Origin: Boletus sp. NGJ
Taxonomy: Eukaryota > Basidiomycota > Agaricomycetes > Boletales > Boletaceae
DNA length: 64,000 bases
Assembly (NCBI GenBank): GCA_019096195.1
Contig: JAGTXK010000116.1
Coordinates: forward strand, 1 to 64,000
Direction of reading: 5' to 3'
Positions 22,146 to 34,549 of this stretch are shown here, in pieces. The notes beneath the pieces are model-generated. The model was not told the origin of the DNA and ran no database searches. It saw only the letters and a program-made list of their open reading frames with translations. Positions within the stretch are counted from its first letter, which is position 1. The number at the start of each line of letters is the position of its first letter. Position numbers and translations under genes: made by a program.

Positions 22146-24369
22146 TCAAGGTGCGATTCCTTCTTTCCACCCTTTGGATCGCTCGACAGCGCGCTGCCAT
22201 TCCGTCCAGGCCTTGTCCCTTTGAACCAACGAGGTGCGGGGTGTGAACTGTGTCCTCCCCTTTGTGTTAACCTCAGCGAGTGTCTCCGGTCTCAATAGGT
22301 CCCATCCGAATAACCCGATAGCAGCACCAGCCAGCAGAGCAGATCCCAGCGCCGTTGATCTGTCAATATTTCAATCACCATACTCAGTGTTCAGTCACCT
22401 TGGCTGAGATATAGGTACTTACTCCCTCATCTCGGGCCTAATGACGTCGAAGCCCCCGATGTCTGCCAAGATCTCCATACAAGCATCTCCGTTAGTCATT
22501 CCCCCGTCAACCTTGAGATGCTTGAGGTCAGACTTAGAGTCCAGTTTCATGCTTTCTAATATGGCTCTTGTTTGAAATGCGTTGGCTTCTATCGCTGCAC
22601 GCGCAATATGGGCGGGGATGGTGTACGATGACAACCCTATACACCGTAATCTGTCAGCTCCTCAAATACTGAACTCGGTAGAAAGGAACGGTATCCTTAT
22701 ACCGATGATTAGCCCAGCAGCTCCCAGGATCCCAGTAAGGTGCCAGCAGACCAGAAAATGCTGGTACGAAGTATATACCGCCAGAATCTGGAGTGGATCG
22801 CACTAGATCATTTATCTCGCTCGCGGACTTGATGAATCCTAGGGAATCCCGCAGCCTGTCGGTGAAGCCAGTTAACCGTGTGATATTACTTATAAAATCG
22901 CAAAGCAAACCATATGATGGCACTTCCTGAAACCCCGACTGCATTACCGATGTCTCAATCAAGAGGAGATCAGGTGAAATAATCGTCTGCTTACCACTGC
23001 CCTCCAAGGCATACACAGGAGCGGTGCCAGGACCAGGCTGGTATGCAACCTGACCAAAGTCTCAGTACCGGAAGTGGAATTCACAACAATGGCGGTTACG
23101 GTGCTCAACAACCCATTACTGCTCTGAACGATTTCTCCACCCGTGCAAAATAGTAAAAATGCACCGGTTCCGTAAGTGCATTTAGCCTCCCCTTCCTTCA
23201 AACATTTGTTCCCAACAAGTGCGCCTTGCTGATCGCCAACCAGGCCACCAATGGGTATACCTTTCAATGGCCCATCTGCAATGTGGCCATAGACCTCTGA
23301 GGAGGAGACAATCTTTGGGAGAACAGATGGCCGAAGGTCGAAAAAGTTGAGCATTCTGGTATCCCATTCTAATGTATGGAGGTTCATGAGGAGCGTTCGC
23401 GACGCATTCGTTACATCTCCAACATGGATGCCTCCCGCTGGTCCTCCAGTCAGATTCTACAACAGTTCGTACGTCATTCACATTCCCGAAAGAGATATTA
23501 CATCACCTACATATGCAACCCAAGATTCCACCGTACCGAATAGTAAGTTATCTTCTACATGAGCCTTTTCGACCGCTGGATAGTTGTCGATCATCCACCG
23601 CAATTTGATAGCGGAGAAATACGTCGAGAGTTTCAACCCGGTTCTGATCGAGCACTGTCGATGAGAGAAACCGCAGAATGCGAGTAACACAGATAATCTC
23701 ACATATCTCGCAGGGAATTGATACCATCTTCTCCTTTCTTAAATTGACCTGTCGCGACTTCAAGTCCAGTATCTGCAAGCACGTGCTCGTAATGGGCTAC
23801 TGTGTTTTTCGTCCTCGAATCAGTCCATACGATGGCCCTGCACAACGGCTTTCCGGTTTTACGGTTCCATGCCACGGTCGTTTCTCGTTGGTTCGTGATA
23901 CCTTTCCGAAGGATCTTGAAATTGCAGGGCAAATGTGGGAAATTGTACAAACCTATCACCTCGACACTTTCTTTAGCCCAGCCGTCGTTCTCCAAGTTCT
24001 CACAAGCGCTGGCGATACAAGCTTCCGAAACCTTCTGTATTTCATCGGGATCATGTTCGTGCCATCTGTCCAGTCGTAAATATCAGATCGGATGTCAGAA
24101 GTTGGATTGAAACTAACCCTGGACTGGGATAATGCTGAGAAAACTCAGACTGAGATTGTGCGACGATGTTTGCGTATCGGTCAAAAACGATGAATCTGAC
24201 TGAGCTGCGAGACCGCACGATAACATAAATCAGCATCACGATCCACGGGTCCACGACTTTCATGTATGAAAGCAGCAGCTCACGTTGTTCCACAGTCCAA
24301 AGATCCCACAAATTCGCCTTGCTTAAGGCCTGCCATGGCGGTCGGAACGAAGGATGTGATAGGTCCCAT
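22146..24369 (-). CDS. GUT1: Glycerol kinase
   Basis: This FGGY-family kinase phosphorylates glycerol to glycerol-3-phosphate, feeding lipid synthesis and glycolysis. The start is [20 protein letters not shown] at 24369; a second ATG lies in frame at 24336. The N-terminal phosphate-binding signature reads GSLDCGTT then SVRFIVFDR across an intron. Other landmarks are [20 protein letters not shown] (followed by WTDSRT), [76 protein letters not shown] and [20 protein letters not shown]. The last of these is the FGGY signature region. The C-terminus is [20 protein letters not shown] followed by a charged tail ending KGWKEGIAP. There are many short introns. Confidence 0.92.
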
Positions 24370-24581
24370 CTGCGGAAGAATTACTTTATGTAGTGGAGCC
24401 TTGCCCCACCAGCGTCCATTTCAACAGCTTCATCGTGGCCAGGAATAACGCCGGGGTACGCCGGTTACCGGAGCACATCAAAGTAATTTATCATGAGCAT
24501 GTATGATTCCGGACTCAGGGGCTACAGCGTACGAACGCAACAGTGGCGGGCCTCACGAAGTGGTGGCTTTGAACCATGTAC

Positions 24582-26832
24582 TTATACATTACTATAATAT
24601 ATCTCCTTCTCCGATTCGGTCCAGGCGAATACAGGAAGGGGATGAGCTTCAGTGTTGAAAACCCATTTGTCAAGCGGAACAATATCATCGTCCAAGAACA
24701 AGAGGTATAGATATTTGAGTGTCTCAGCCAGGAAGTAGCTGATGTCAGATGTTGAGGTGATCATGCAGGCGAGTTCATCATAAATTACTAACCTTGGCAT
24801 TGAATCTTGTAGGATGGGATCTGCAGAATGCACTCTGTCCACACAAGCATATCCTGATGGCGCCTTTGCGATGCGCTCAATAGCTTGGAAGACACTCCAG
24901 CCTCTGTGCCGCCATTTGATATCCCCAGTCGTCCGCCATAAGATGTAAAATGACTCGACGGCCTGCAAAAGATGATCTTAGCAACATCACCCGATGGAGG
25001 TAACATCAATCACACCTCGGGCCGCAAATAATAAGCTGTATTCTGGATGCTATAATCCCTCGTGATGGTATCGATTTGTTTCTGCTTCACAGTCTTTGCC
25101 CTTGGATTCCCAACCCACGGTTGCTTGTCGCCCACACCGGGCGGTGAGCCTAGCTGACCACTTGCTTTCCACTCCTGCATCGCATCCATCCACCTGATTT
25201 CACCAGACTTACCAATACGCATGGTAACGATGTCTGGTCCCAGTCCCGAGGGCTGGTCTGCATATGAAAGATAACACATTTGTGCAATACCCTCAGCGGC
25301 CCAGAGATGTAGATCTGCAAGGTCAAATTCCGCGAGGGCTTCGTATCCCTGACGCTGTCTTGGAGGGAGATCGTCACCAAGTTGTGTAATATTGATTCCA
25401 ACGGTCTCGAGGTTATTCAGAGGAAGGAGGTGCGCTCCCAACGCCAACAGACCAGGGAAGAAGCAAGACAAATGCTCGAAAGAGTGCGAGGTTGCGGTCC
25501 TGTTCCTGTTGGTTGTTGAATCTGTGACGTAAAGTAGCTGACGCTGAGATGAAATGTAGAGGAGATTATTGATAACGTGAGTGGTAAATCTCAGGTCTTG
25601 GGGAAGGACCGTCAGGATGCATGCCTGGATCGCAGAGGAAGAGGCTAACACGTTTCAATATTAGCTTTATCTGAGCGCGCGGTGAGCAAAAACTGCTTGA
25701 GGGTATATTCGTGAGCACTATCAGCAGCGGCTCCAACCGATAGGCGGACTGTGGAGGCAGATATCCGTAAGCTCCATGGAATGTCGGTTTGTACCACTCA
25801 CGATTTGACGGTTTTGCGTCATGTAGATCCCAATAGGTTGGATACATGCCTCCCGACAGACTGAGGTTAGTGTTGTGGAAAACATTGGCGACCGTTGTAA
25901 CCTATGACAATAATGTTAGGGTTGTCCATGGTGAGAAGAGGTAATAGCGATGACACTGACACGATCAACGTGTGCTTTCTTTCCTGTAATTTTGCCCAAG
26001 TATGCATATTCCATCTGGAAAGATGCTATTTCAGCGAGTGGGCTGGGGTTCCAGAGCTGTCTATGTCTTCCACTAGAGCTAGAGGGGATGTCGATTGCTG
26101 GTGTCTCGCAATAGATATAGACTCCGCGTACTTGTAAGTGTCCACTGAAAATAGGGGAAATCCACTGGGCGTCTCGAAGGCGGGTGAAAGTTTGGTTGCG
26201 AGTTCGTCTGCCTTGTCTCGCAAGTTATTGTCCATGGAGAGCGCGTAAGCAGACAAAAGACCACCGAGATAACGAATGACCGTTTCGAAGAAAGGTACAT
26301 TGGTATTCTATGGCAGTAAGTCGTGCGACATAACGCACATGGAGAGGACGTACAGCAGGCAAAGAAAAGTTGGTGGCCGTGATCATTGGGATAGCACGCA
26401 CATACTCGTCCTTTAGGCCCATGAGAAGCATTGTATCAAGGGAGTCTACGGCAGTAACACCCCAACCATTGAAGCTATCATCAACCGAGTCAAGCTGGCG
26501 CCTTGGTTACAGCGAAAGACTTACTTGTCGATGCTTGTGTTCGAAATAGGACGCAGCTCGTCATGGGGGAAAGCATGATGCTCGTATCCGTGATACGCGT
26601 GCAAGAATGCATTCTTTACTTGGGCTGCCCTGTCGGCCCAGATTTCAGGGGTCTCGGGGGGCCAAAAGAAGACATGTTCCTCATGGAAGAGGGTGTCGCT
26701 CTGGTTCAAGTAGCCATAATAGAGTGTCCAGAACGCTAGTGATAGTGCGAGGACGAAGGCGACATGGCGAATAGTGATGCTACGACGGGGATGGATGGAA
26801 ATGCGCGTACCCCAGATGCTCAGAAATGTCAT
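24582..26832 (-). CDS. GH47 alpha-1,2-mannosidase, type II membrane protein
   Basis: This class I alpha-1,2-mannosidase trims Man9GlcNAc2 N-glycans in the ER or Golgi. The start is MTFLSIWGTRISIHPRRS at 26832. One membrane anchor follows (HVAFVLALSLAFWTLYYGYL), placing the catalytic domain in the lumen. Family blocks are AAQVKNAFLHAYHGYEHHAF, DELRPISN, FNGWGVTAVDSLDTMLLMGL, PSPRALVEDIDSSG (in reverse-exon context), FETPSGFPLF, EFTKLSQLT-like regions, SYYLRPE(V)VESFYILWRT and the C-terminal FNTEAHPLPVF. The Thr of this last block is the usual calcium ligand. Transcription is opposite to AP180, with 203 bp between start codons. Exons are separated by several introns; their joints are approximate. 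Whether it acts as the ER MNS1 or a Golgi type is not clear. Confidence 0.88.
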
Positions 26833-27035
26833 CGAGACGAAATTCGGGAGAGACAGTGGCGTTACTCGCTACAACCACATGACAATCTCCGTGGGAATCA
26901 AAGACACCCTCGCTAACACATCTTTGTAGCCGTTCGACTGCAGCGACGGTGACACCAACGGAAGAACTTTATTGGCGAGACTGAGTTTAAAATCTGGAGA
27001 AATATTCGAGGAAACGACGACTGCAAGGAGGCGAC

Positions 27036-30000
27036 ATGTCGAGCTTCGACAAGGTCGTCAAGTTGGCTTGCAAGCCAAAGCCTGCCCCCCCAAAGGCAAA
27101 GGTATGTTACCCATAGCCTCGATCCCTCCTAATCCACAACGCTCCGTCTCCTCAGTACCTAGATCCAATCATAGCCGCTACCTGGTCTGAAGATGGTGCC
27201 GTTCACGATGTCTGCAAGGCCCTCGTCCCTCGTCTCCGGGAACCAAATGCTATAGTGCGCAGCGAGTCCTGTCGACCCTGTTCTGTACCTCACCCGTCTT
27301 GCTGTGGATCGCACAGGTCGCATTCAAGGCTTTGATCGTCTTACACTGCATGATCCGCAATGGTGCAACCGACAACGTGCTCTCTCACCTCTCCTCCTCG
27401 GAGGTCCTGCGTTTGCGTAATGTTTCTGCCGGAAATTGGGAAGGTAACCGAATCCTCTGCCCCTCACCGCCCTACCCACTTACGGCCGTCGACGTAGGTT
27501 ATAATGCACCTCAGAACATGCAACACTACGCACTCTACCTGGACTCTCGTATACGGGCGTACCGTGAGCTGAAACACGATGCAATCCGAGTACAGGCCGA
27601 GACAAATCGTGATTTGCGCCTCAACAACTCGATCGAAGAAGACATGGCATATACCACGGCACCGCCGTCCAAAGCATCATCAACCAAATCTAAACCTCCT
27701 CAACGAAGCAGGACAATCACCGGTCGCAAGCTTCGTGTCATGACGGTGGAGAAGGGCCTCCTCAGGGAAACAAAAGCAGCGCAGAAGATGATCGACTCAC
27801 TGGTGGAATGTCGGGTAAGCTTTAGTATAACGCTCTATTGCTGTCTAACCAGACATCTACGTTTAGTTCTATCTGGATGACCTGGAAGACGAACTTACTA
27901 TCACTGCCCTGAGGATGCTTGTCAAAGATCTCCTCATCCTATTTCAGGCGGGTAATGAAGGCGTGATAAATGTGCTTGGTGAGCATCGCCATTCATACAG
28001 TGGCCCCCGTCGTGCTAAACGAACTCAGAGCATTACTTTGAGATGTCAAAGTACGATGCAGAAGAAGCCCTGAGCATTTATCGTAATTTCTGCGGTCAGA
28101 CCGAGCGAGTCGTGGAATACCTTGGTGTTGCCAAAAAACTACAGAATCTCTTGAATGTTCCAGTACCAAACTTGAAGCATGTAGGTGTCAAGGCTCGTGC
28201 TCCTCGTGGCAATAGCATTGATGAAACTGCAGGCCCCAGTTTCTCTTGCGAGTTCGCTCCAGGAGTACCTCAATGACCCAAATTTTGAGCAGAACAGGGT
28301 CGAGTACAAGGCAAGCAAAGCAGCTGCCGAAAGAAATCCCTAAGGGCCGCAATGGTGCTCCTTCGGCCGAGGTACCTAAAGGTATCGTGTCTAATAAATA
28401 CACCTGAATTTTATTCATGTGTACACAAGGAGCTCCTATAACATCAAATGCCTTGACGACCACCGAAAGATCGGTCAAGCCTCCGTCTCCCCCTCCTTCT
28501 GGCGCTAATAGCAAGCCTGGCATTGATCATGTGGCGGCAGACTTCTTCAGCTCCATTGAAGAGGAACAAACGCTTATTTTTAACCCGGTTACTGGCAGGC
28601 GAGTTTTGTTTTCACACCGCTGATCTTTTCGTAACAAAATACCCAGCCCGACGCGCAATCATTTCCAACAGCAGGCGGCACATAACCCCTTCGTTCAGCG
28701 ACAGTTAACCGGTGCTCTTGCTTCTCAGCCGTTTGGCGGACAGGTACAAATCCAGTCTACAGGCTTCCTCCCTTCCTTGCCATTTCAATTTGCACAATCA
28801 TCTCCGCCGACTCACCCGTTATCATCATCTCAGGCCAACAGCTTTAGTATTCAATCACACCAAGCTCCCACAGCACCGGCCATTCTCGACATTCGTTCCC
28901 CAGCAGGCAACTGGTCTGCAACCTGGACCGACTCCCGGATTTCTACAACCTCAACCTACCGGCTCAAATCCCTTCAGGCAAAGTGTACTCATTCCTCAGA
29001 CAAGTGGAATGCTTACACTCAATAGCAATGGGATCCCGCCGGTGCCTCCACCGTCTGCGCCTCGAACAGATTCTTTCTTCCAGTTGACGAGTAACCTGCA
29101 ATCACAGTTGCCCCAACAACATACGGCTCCATTCGTGCAAGCTCGGCAACCAGTACCTTCAAGTACTCAATTCGGTCACAATTCATTATCAGAAGTACCT
29201 GCACGGCCTGCGTCCACACCGCTCACTAGCATTGTTGCCGACCCGTCATCTACATCCCCTCCTATCGCGCAGGCTGTGAAATCACACCAGACAGGCTCGC
29301 GCAACCCATTTGGTGTTCCGGTGGCCCCGGCTCCGCCTGTTCCTAAACCACCTACCCTTTTGGAACTTTCTATGGGTTTCGGGCGGCTAGGTGTAGATGG
29401 TAGCCAACCATTACCTCAGTCACAATCGATTGCTGCCACCAGTCCCCAAGTGCAAAGCACGAATACGGTACCCACGGAATCGACCTTTACGACTGTGGCA
29501 TCTTCGTTCGCATTCGCGAACAAGCTTGAAGAGAATGCTTCCACCCCTAGTAGCGATCTGCACAGTCTTGGTTCGCATTCTCTCCATGTTCAGATGACTC
29601 CCACAAACGCGAGCTCGAAGGCCTCGGATTCACTCTCTTTTCCTTTGTCTTCCCAACCAACTAACGCCACCGTTGCTTCGCGTGCTCCCTCGATCCCAGT
29701 CGCCGGTCCCATCAAACCTCAACATACTGGTTTCGGTGGAGTAAAACCGTTCAAGCCCACTTCTAGCTTTGGTGCTTCGCTACTAGAGTCTCTTCCCCCC
29801 ATACCTCAATCTGGCGCTACGACACCTGATCCGAATGCACAAACGACCACTCCCTCATTACCCACGAACATTACCCTCAGTGGATCTGTATATGCGTCCA
29901 GTGTGGGCAAGGATAGCAATGTACTTGGGACCATGAACCCCCAGCCAACGGGTGTCAACTTTCCTTCACAGAGAGTGAACGGGGGATTCACTCCCGGTGT

Positions 30001-30280
30001 TGGTCTCCGGCCTCAACCTACTGGAGCTCTCGGAGCTGCAAACCCGTTTCGGGCGACAATGTTTGCTGCAACGTCCGCTTCACCCACTGTAAGCGGCGTG
30101 TCCAATACACTCGTATCTTCTGTGTCGACACCACCATTTGGAGGGCTAAGCAATGGGAGTGGCGTTTCGCCCGCGTTTGGTTCTGTATTCGGAAATGGTG
30201 CATTCAGTCCGTCTTTCACCCATCTTGGTCAAGACGATTCGAGTATGCAGCAACAAAATGCAGGGGCGTCTTTGATATAG
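27036..30280 (+). CDS. AP180/CALM-family clathrin adaptor (YAP180)
   Basis: This endocytic adaptor binds phosphoinositides through an ANTH domain and recruits clathrin and EH-domain proteins. The start is MSSFDKVVKLACKPKPAPPK at 27036. The ANTH domain includes KYLDPIIAATWSEDGAVHDV, VAFKALIVLHCMIRNGATDN, YLDSRIRAYRELKHDAIRVQ, ITALRMLVKDLLILFQAGNE, EHYFEMSKYDAEEALSIYRN and FCGQTERVVEYLGVAKKLQN. A second helical part follows (SLASSLQEYLNDPNFEQNRV). The long proline/serine/threonine-rich tail contains NPF motifs (HNPF, SNPF, RNPF, ANPF), which bind EH domains. It also has several LxxQxTG-like sites (LQPQPTG, IKPQHTG, MNPQPTG, LRPQPTG), the consensus phosphorylated by Prk1/Ark1 kinases in yeast. 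The reading frame of the tail changes between about 28744 and 28904. A phase-0 intron across that interval would fit, but the interval itself looks coding. Confidence 0.88.
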
Positions 30281-30703
30281 CCTTCCCTGCTAAAGGAGGC
30301 ACACTTTTCGCTATTATCTTGTCCACACACCTTTGCTGTCCCTCTTTGATGCAAATTGATTATGGTTCTTTGGCCCACAGCCTTTCTTTTCCACAATGTC
30401 ACTTTCACAGCTCGCAGATTTCAACCCAAATTTGAGGACGTTCGACACTGATTTCTTCGGAGCAATCTTCTTTGCAGGCCGCTTCTCCTAGTGTAATCTA
30501 CTCCCTTGAATACCCCATCCTCATGTATCCCAGTCCCACACTAACGCTCTACGATTCCAAGCAAACGGTTAGGTTAATTTACTGTGGGTAATACTCGTTG
30601 GTGTGGCATAACACTTGCAATTAGGCGTAAACATCACGCCCGCGTCATCGACGCGTTTCAAGGGACCACCTCAAATTGACCAGCACAAGTAACACAGTAC
30701 TCG
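30281..30703. other. Intergenic region between AP180 and the NASP-like gene
   Basis: This stretch contains the 3' region of the AP180 gene and the promoter of the SHNi-TPR gene. No additional gene or clear motif is seen. Confidence 0.4.
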
Positions 30704-32232
30704 ATGGCGTCGTAAGCCAACTTTTGCTTTTCTTCTGCGCAATCCTTGACTCATGTGCCTTGTCAGCGAGAATTCACATTCGGCCACAGACGTTCAAGTT
30801 GGCGCCGACGTACCCCCCACAATGGCCGTTGAGACAGTGCTTGAGCACGCTCGACGCGCATTCGCGCTTAAAAGGTACGAACAAGCCGTAGAATACTACG
30901 CCACTGTGCTCGAGTTGCAGTAAGTCAAATACTTGTCATACCGTTCAATCACAACCGACACGTTCATTGTCTTTTTCTTCCCGTGTAGAACAAAGAAACA
31001 TCACGAAGACGCGCCGGAGATGGCAGATTTGTATTTCTCATACGGAAAAGCGCTTTTGGAGAACGCGATCTCTCAAGCTTCAGTGTTGGGAAAGGAACCC
31101 GAGCCTAGCCCACAGGGCGACGAGGAGAAACGTAGGATGCTGCTCATTCTGCCCTATTATTCTATCTGACACATGCATACCCGCCGTAGGCCCAGGAAAT
31201 GGACCCATTCTGGAGTTTGGAGGCGACGGGGATGGGGAGGACGGGGACGAGGACGAGGATGGGGAAGGGATTGTCGATCTTCTGGGCCAAGCTGGCAGGG
31301 AACCCGAGGAAAGTGACGACGAAGATGCAGGCGAGGAAGGCGAACCGGAAGATGACTTCAATGCTGCTTGGGAAGTATTTGAACTCGCTCGTGGCATCTA
31401 TGAAAAGGGAAGCGACGGGGACGACAGAATCAAGCTAAAACTCGCGGATATCTACATCGCACTAGGAGATGTATCCTTGGAAACTGGTGCGTCCCAAGTG
31501 CTGCGTTGTTACCGAATCATTGATGCCTATCCTCAGAGAAGTTTGACCAAGCAATAACTGACTACTCCACGGGCCTTGCCCTCAAGGTCGAGCTCTTGCC
31601 AACAACCTCGCGACAGATTGCCGAAGCTCACTATAAGTTGAGTATGGTCCTTGATCTGACTTCCGGGCGACTCTCGGATGCCATAGTACACGCGGAGAAA
31701 GCACTTGAAAGCGTCTTGGAGCGAATTCAGGAACTCAAGGATGGGCTTAGCGGCAAGTTACCGCCCGCCCCTGTTGCGGAACGAGGGGACAAGAAAGGAA
31801 AAGGAAAAGGGACACCTTTCCTGTTGTTGGCCAGAGACCTCGTGCAGAACATGTCAAAAATCCAAATGGAAGGCGAACTTCAGGAGATGGAGGGTCTGAA
31901 AGAGGATCTTGCCTTGAAGGTTGGCGAAGCTGTAGCGTTCAATGATATCCTTTGGCCAATCAATTCTTCTCCAGGTCGACGAGCTCAAGACAACGCCGAA
32001 GGCGGCGACAGAAACGGCTCCTGCTCTGGCTGCAAAGGTGCTTGATCAGGAGCTGAACACAAATTCAATAGTTGTACCCGGCCAGCCAGCAGTTGTTCGT
32101 GATCTGACTTCTATAGTGAAAAAGAAGAAGAAACCACTCGAAACTGAGGGTGGTGCAAAACGAAAAGGCGATGATGACGACGCTAGCCCCGCATCGAAGA
32201 AGGCCAAACTGGAGAATGACATATCGTCGTGA
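30704..32232 (+). CDS. SHNi-TPR histone chaperone (NASP/Hif1/Sim3 family)
   Basis: This nuclear chaperone binds histone H3-H4 and supports chromatin assembly. The best start is a tiny first exon ATGGCGTC at 30704, joined to an exon that reads ENSHSATDVQVGADVPPT. TPR blocks follow: VLEHARRAFALKRYEQAVEY, APEMADLYFSYGKALLENAI, AAWEVFELARGIYEKG, LADIYIALGDVSLETG, EKFDQAITDYSTGLALKVEL and RQIAEAHYKLSMVLDLTSGR. An acidic stretch interrupts the TPRs (about 31,215-31,360, mostly Asp, Glu and Gly), as in NASP, where it contacts histones. The C-terminus is lysine-rich (IVKKKKKPLE, ASKKAKLEND) and likely holds a nuclear localisation signal. Short introns separate the exons. The stop lies 27 bp from the convergent PRO2 stop. 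Confidence 0.9.
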
Positions 32233-32259
32233 TACTTTCAATCCTCGAGGTTTGGATAT

Positions 32260-33746
32260 TCAAAATGGGACACCGGATGTTTCTATTGGAGTATGCTTAT
32301 ATCTTTTCTTGCCCTCTCCCACTCCGAACTCCCCTACAACATGTCCCTTTTTGTCTTTACTCCGCATCATATATTTGTAGATTACCAACCCCTCGAGTCC
32401 TACGGGACCCCTTGCATGTATCTTCCCTGTGCTGATACCCACCTCTGTGCCGAATCCATATCTAAAACCGTCTGCGAAACGTGTGCTAGCGTTGACAAAT
32501 GTCCCAGCCGAGTCGACACCACGACAAAACATGGATCCATCCGGTTCTGACTCAGTGACTATCGTATCGGTATGGTGTGAGGAGTGGGTGTTGATATGAT
32601 GGATTGCAGCGTCCAGCGAGTCGACAGTCTTGACGGAAAGTCTCAAGTCGAGGTGCTCCGTACGATAAGATTGCTCATCAGACTTGACGATGTCATTCGG
32701 ATTCGTGCGAGAAACGGACTCGGGAATCGCGGAAAGGGCTTCCTCATCACAGATGAGTTGTACACCAGCATTCAAGAGGGCGCGCGCAACCTCTATCCAA
32801 AGAGTGTACAACAAACTCCTGTGGACCAACAAAGTCTCTACGGCATTGCACGCAGAAGGGTAATCAATCTGTATTGATCGCGTCAACCATCTACCCCGGG
32901 GAATGGTAGAGTGTGCCAACCTTGGAGTCCACCACAACGCGCACGGCCTTTTCCAGATCAGCATCTTGGTGCAGATAAACATGGCAAAGGCCATCTGCGT
33001 GTCCCATGACGGGAATTCTTGTATGATTTTGAATGTTTCTGACTAGTTCATTACTGCCTCTTGGGATGACCAGATCGATGAAATGATCAAGCGCTAGCAA
33101 CGCAGAGACTTCTGCTCTGGTTTGGACCGTCTGGATGTAGGTTGCAGGTAGTGAGGACTGCCTCAAGCCTTCTGAGATGGCCTTGGCGAGTTCAATCGTC
33201 GTTCTGTTAGATTCTTTGCCCCCTTTTAGGATGGCGGCATTGCCTGTCTGGAGTATTCGACATACGCTACGGAAGAACTCAAGGTGGGTGCTCACCAGAT
33301 TTGATTGCCAAGGCCGCTATATTAACAACGACTTCCGGGCGAGCTTCAAATATGACCAAAAGGACACCGATGGGACATGAAACGCGATAAAGCTCTAAAT
33401 TGTCGTCGAGTTTGGAAGCATAGGAGACGAGCCCGGTGGGATCTGGAAGATTAGCGACGTCCACGACACCGTTGACCATTTGATCCCATTTGCCGGCCTT
33501 GCCTAGGTCCAAGCGGTTCAGCACGGGCCTTGACATACGGCCAGCGTCCACTTCTCGCTGAGCGTCCTTGATATCTTTTCGATTAGCGCTGAGGATAGAA
33601 TCTCTGTTCTTCTCGAGTTCGTCTGCGATGATTTTCAGAGCGGTTTCGCGAATGTTGGAAGGAAGCAATTGCGAAGCCTCGAAGGCTGCCTTGGCACTCT
33701 GCGCAAGGCCTTCTACATAACTTTCAGAGTCGGAGATAGGTGCCAT
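32260..33746 (-). CDS. PRO2: Gamma-glutamyl phosphate reductase (proline synthesis)
   Basis: This NADPH-dependent enzyme of the aldehyde dehydrogenase fold makes glutamate-5-semialdehyde in proline biosynthesis. The start is MAPISDSESYVEGLAQSAKA at 33746. Conserved blocks are ALKIIADELEKNRDSILSAN, RPVLNRLDLGKAGKWDQMVN, VSCPIGVLLVIFEARPEVVV, NAAILKGGKESNRTTIELAK, IDLVIPRGSNELVRNIQNHT and IPVMGHADGLCHVYLHQDAD. These are followed by DYPSACNAVETLLVH with the catalytic Cys, then RFADGFRYGFGTEVGISTGK and HARGPVGLEGLVIYKYMM. The length of about 450 residues matches fungal and bacterial ProA/Pro2. Two introns are inferred, near 33,290 and 32,900. The gene converges on the histone chaperone gene. Confidence 0.93.
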
Positions 33747-34549
33747 GGAAGGCTGTCGGACAACGTTGGTGTTCGCCGGTGACCGTACGCCCGAGCGAGT
33801 AGGTGCTGGATTATCTTCCAGTGCCTGATGCTGATAGACAGGCTCAAAACCCGATGGGGAATATTGATTTTTTTATTTTATTTTTTCATTTTCCATTCCC
33901 AAAGTTCATTTTCAGTGCTTCCAGCCTCAATCAAAACCCATACTCTCCCATGGGCCTGTCCCGAGAGGTATGGGTTATTACAGAGTCGACTGTAGTTCCG
34001 GGGGTGAAGAGACTCGAAGATCTTGCGGATCCCTTTGTCTGACCTGGTAGACGCTTCTCTGCGCTTCCGTGATAGGCTCACGCCTTCCAAGCGATGATCC
34101 TTTTGCATGTCGTACGGTTACAACACGCTGGTGTTGCACCGCGGGTCTACTCATGGATATACGACCGACGGTTTGACCATTCGCTGGTTGTCGCCGGTGT
34201 TGTGAGCTGACAAGGAGGACAATTGCGAGTGTCCAAGCGCCTGGGTGTCATTGGAGCAGTTTTCAGCCGGAACAATATCCAGGGCAGAATAGACCGGGCG
34301 TCCCGTGCGTTGATTACTTCCGTATGCGATTCTACAACAATAAGTGACCCACTTGCAACAATAGTGTGAGATGATGAAATCGCTCGAGGTCAAGTTCGGA
34401 TGCCAGCCGCCATATCAACGCGTTCATCCTATTGTATGCGATGCCGTCATGGTGCATAGTACCCATCACGCAGCTATAAAGAACCCACGTAAGTTACACC
34501 CAGTCCACCATTCCCCTTTCGTAACTTATTGGTGCTCGCTCTCCTTGCC
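33747..34549. other. Divergent intergenic region, PRO2 / carboxypeptidase
   Basis: About 800 bases lie between two divergent genes and should hold both promoters. A T-rich tract occurs near 33,868-33,895. No gene or clear transcription-factor site is recognised. Confidence 0.4.
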
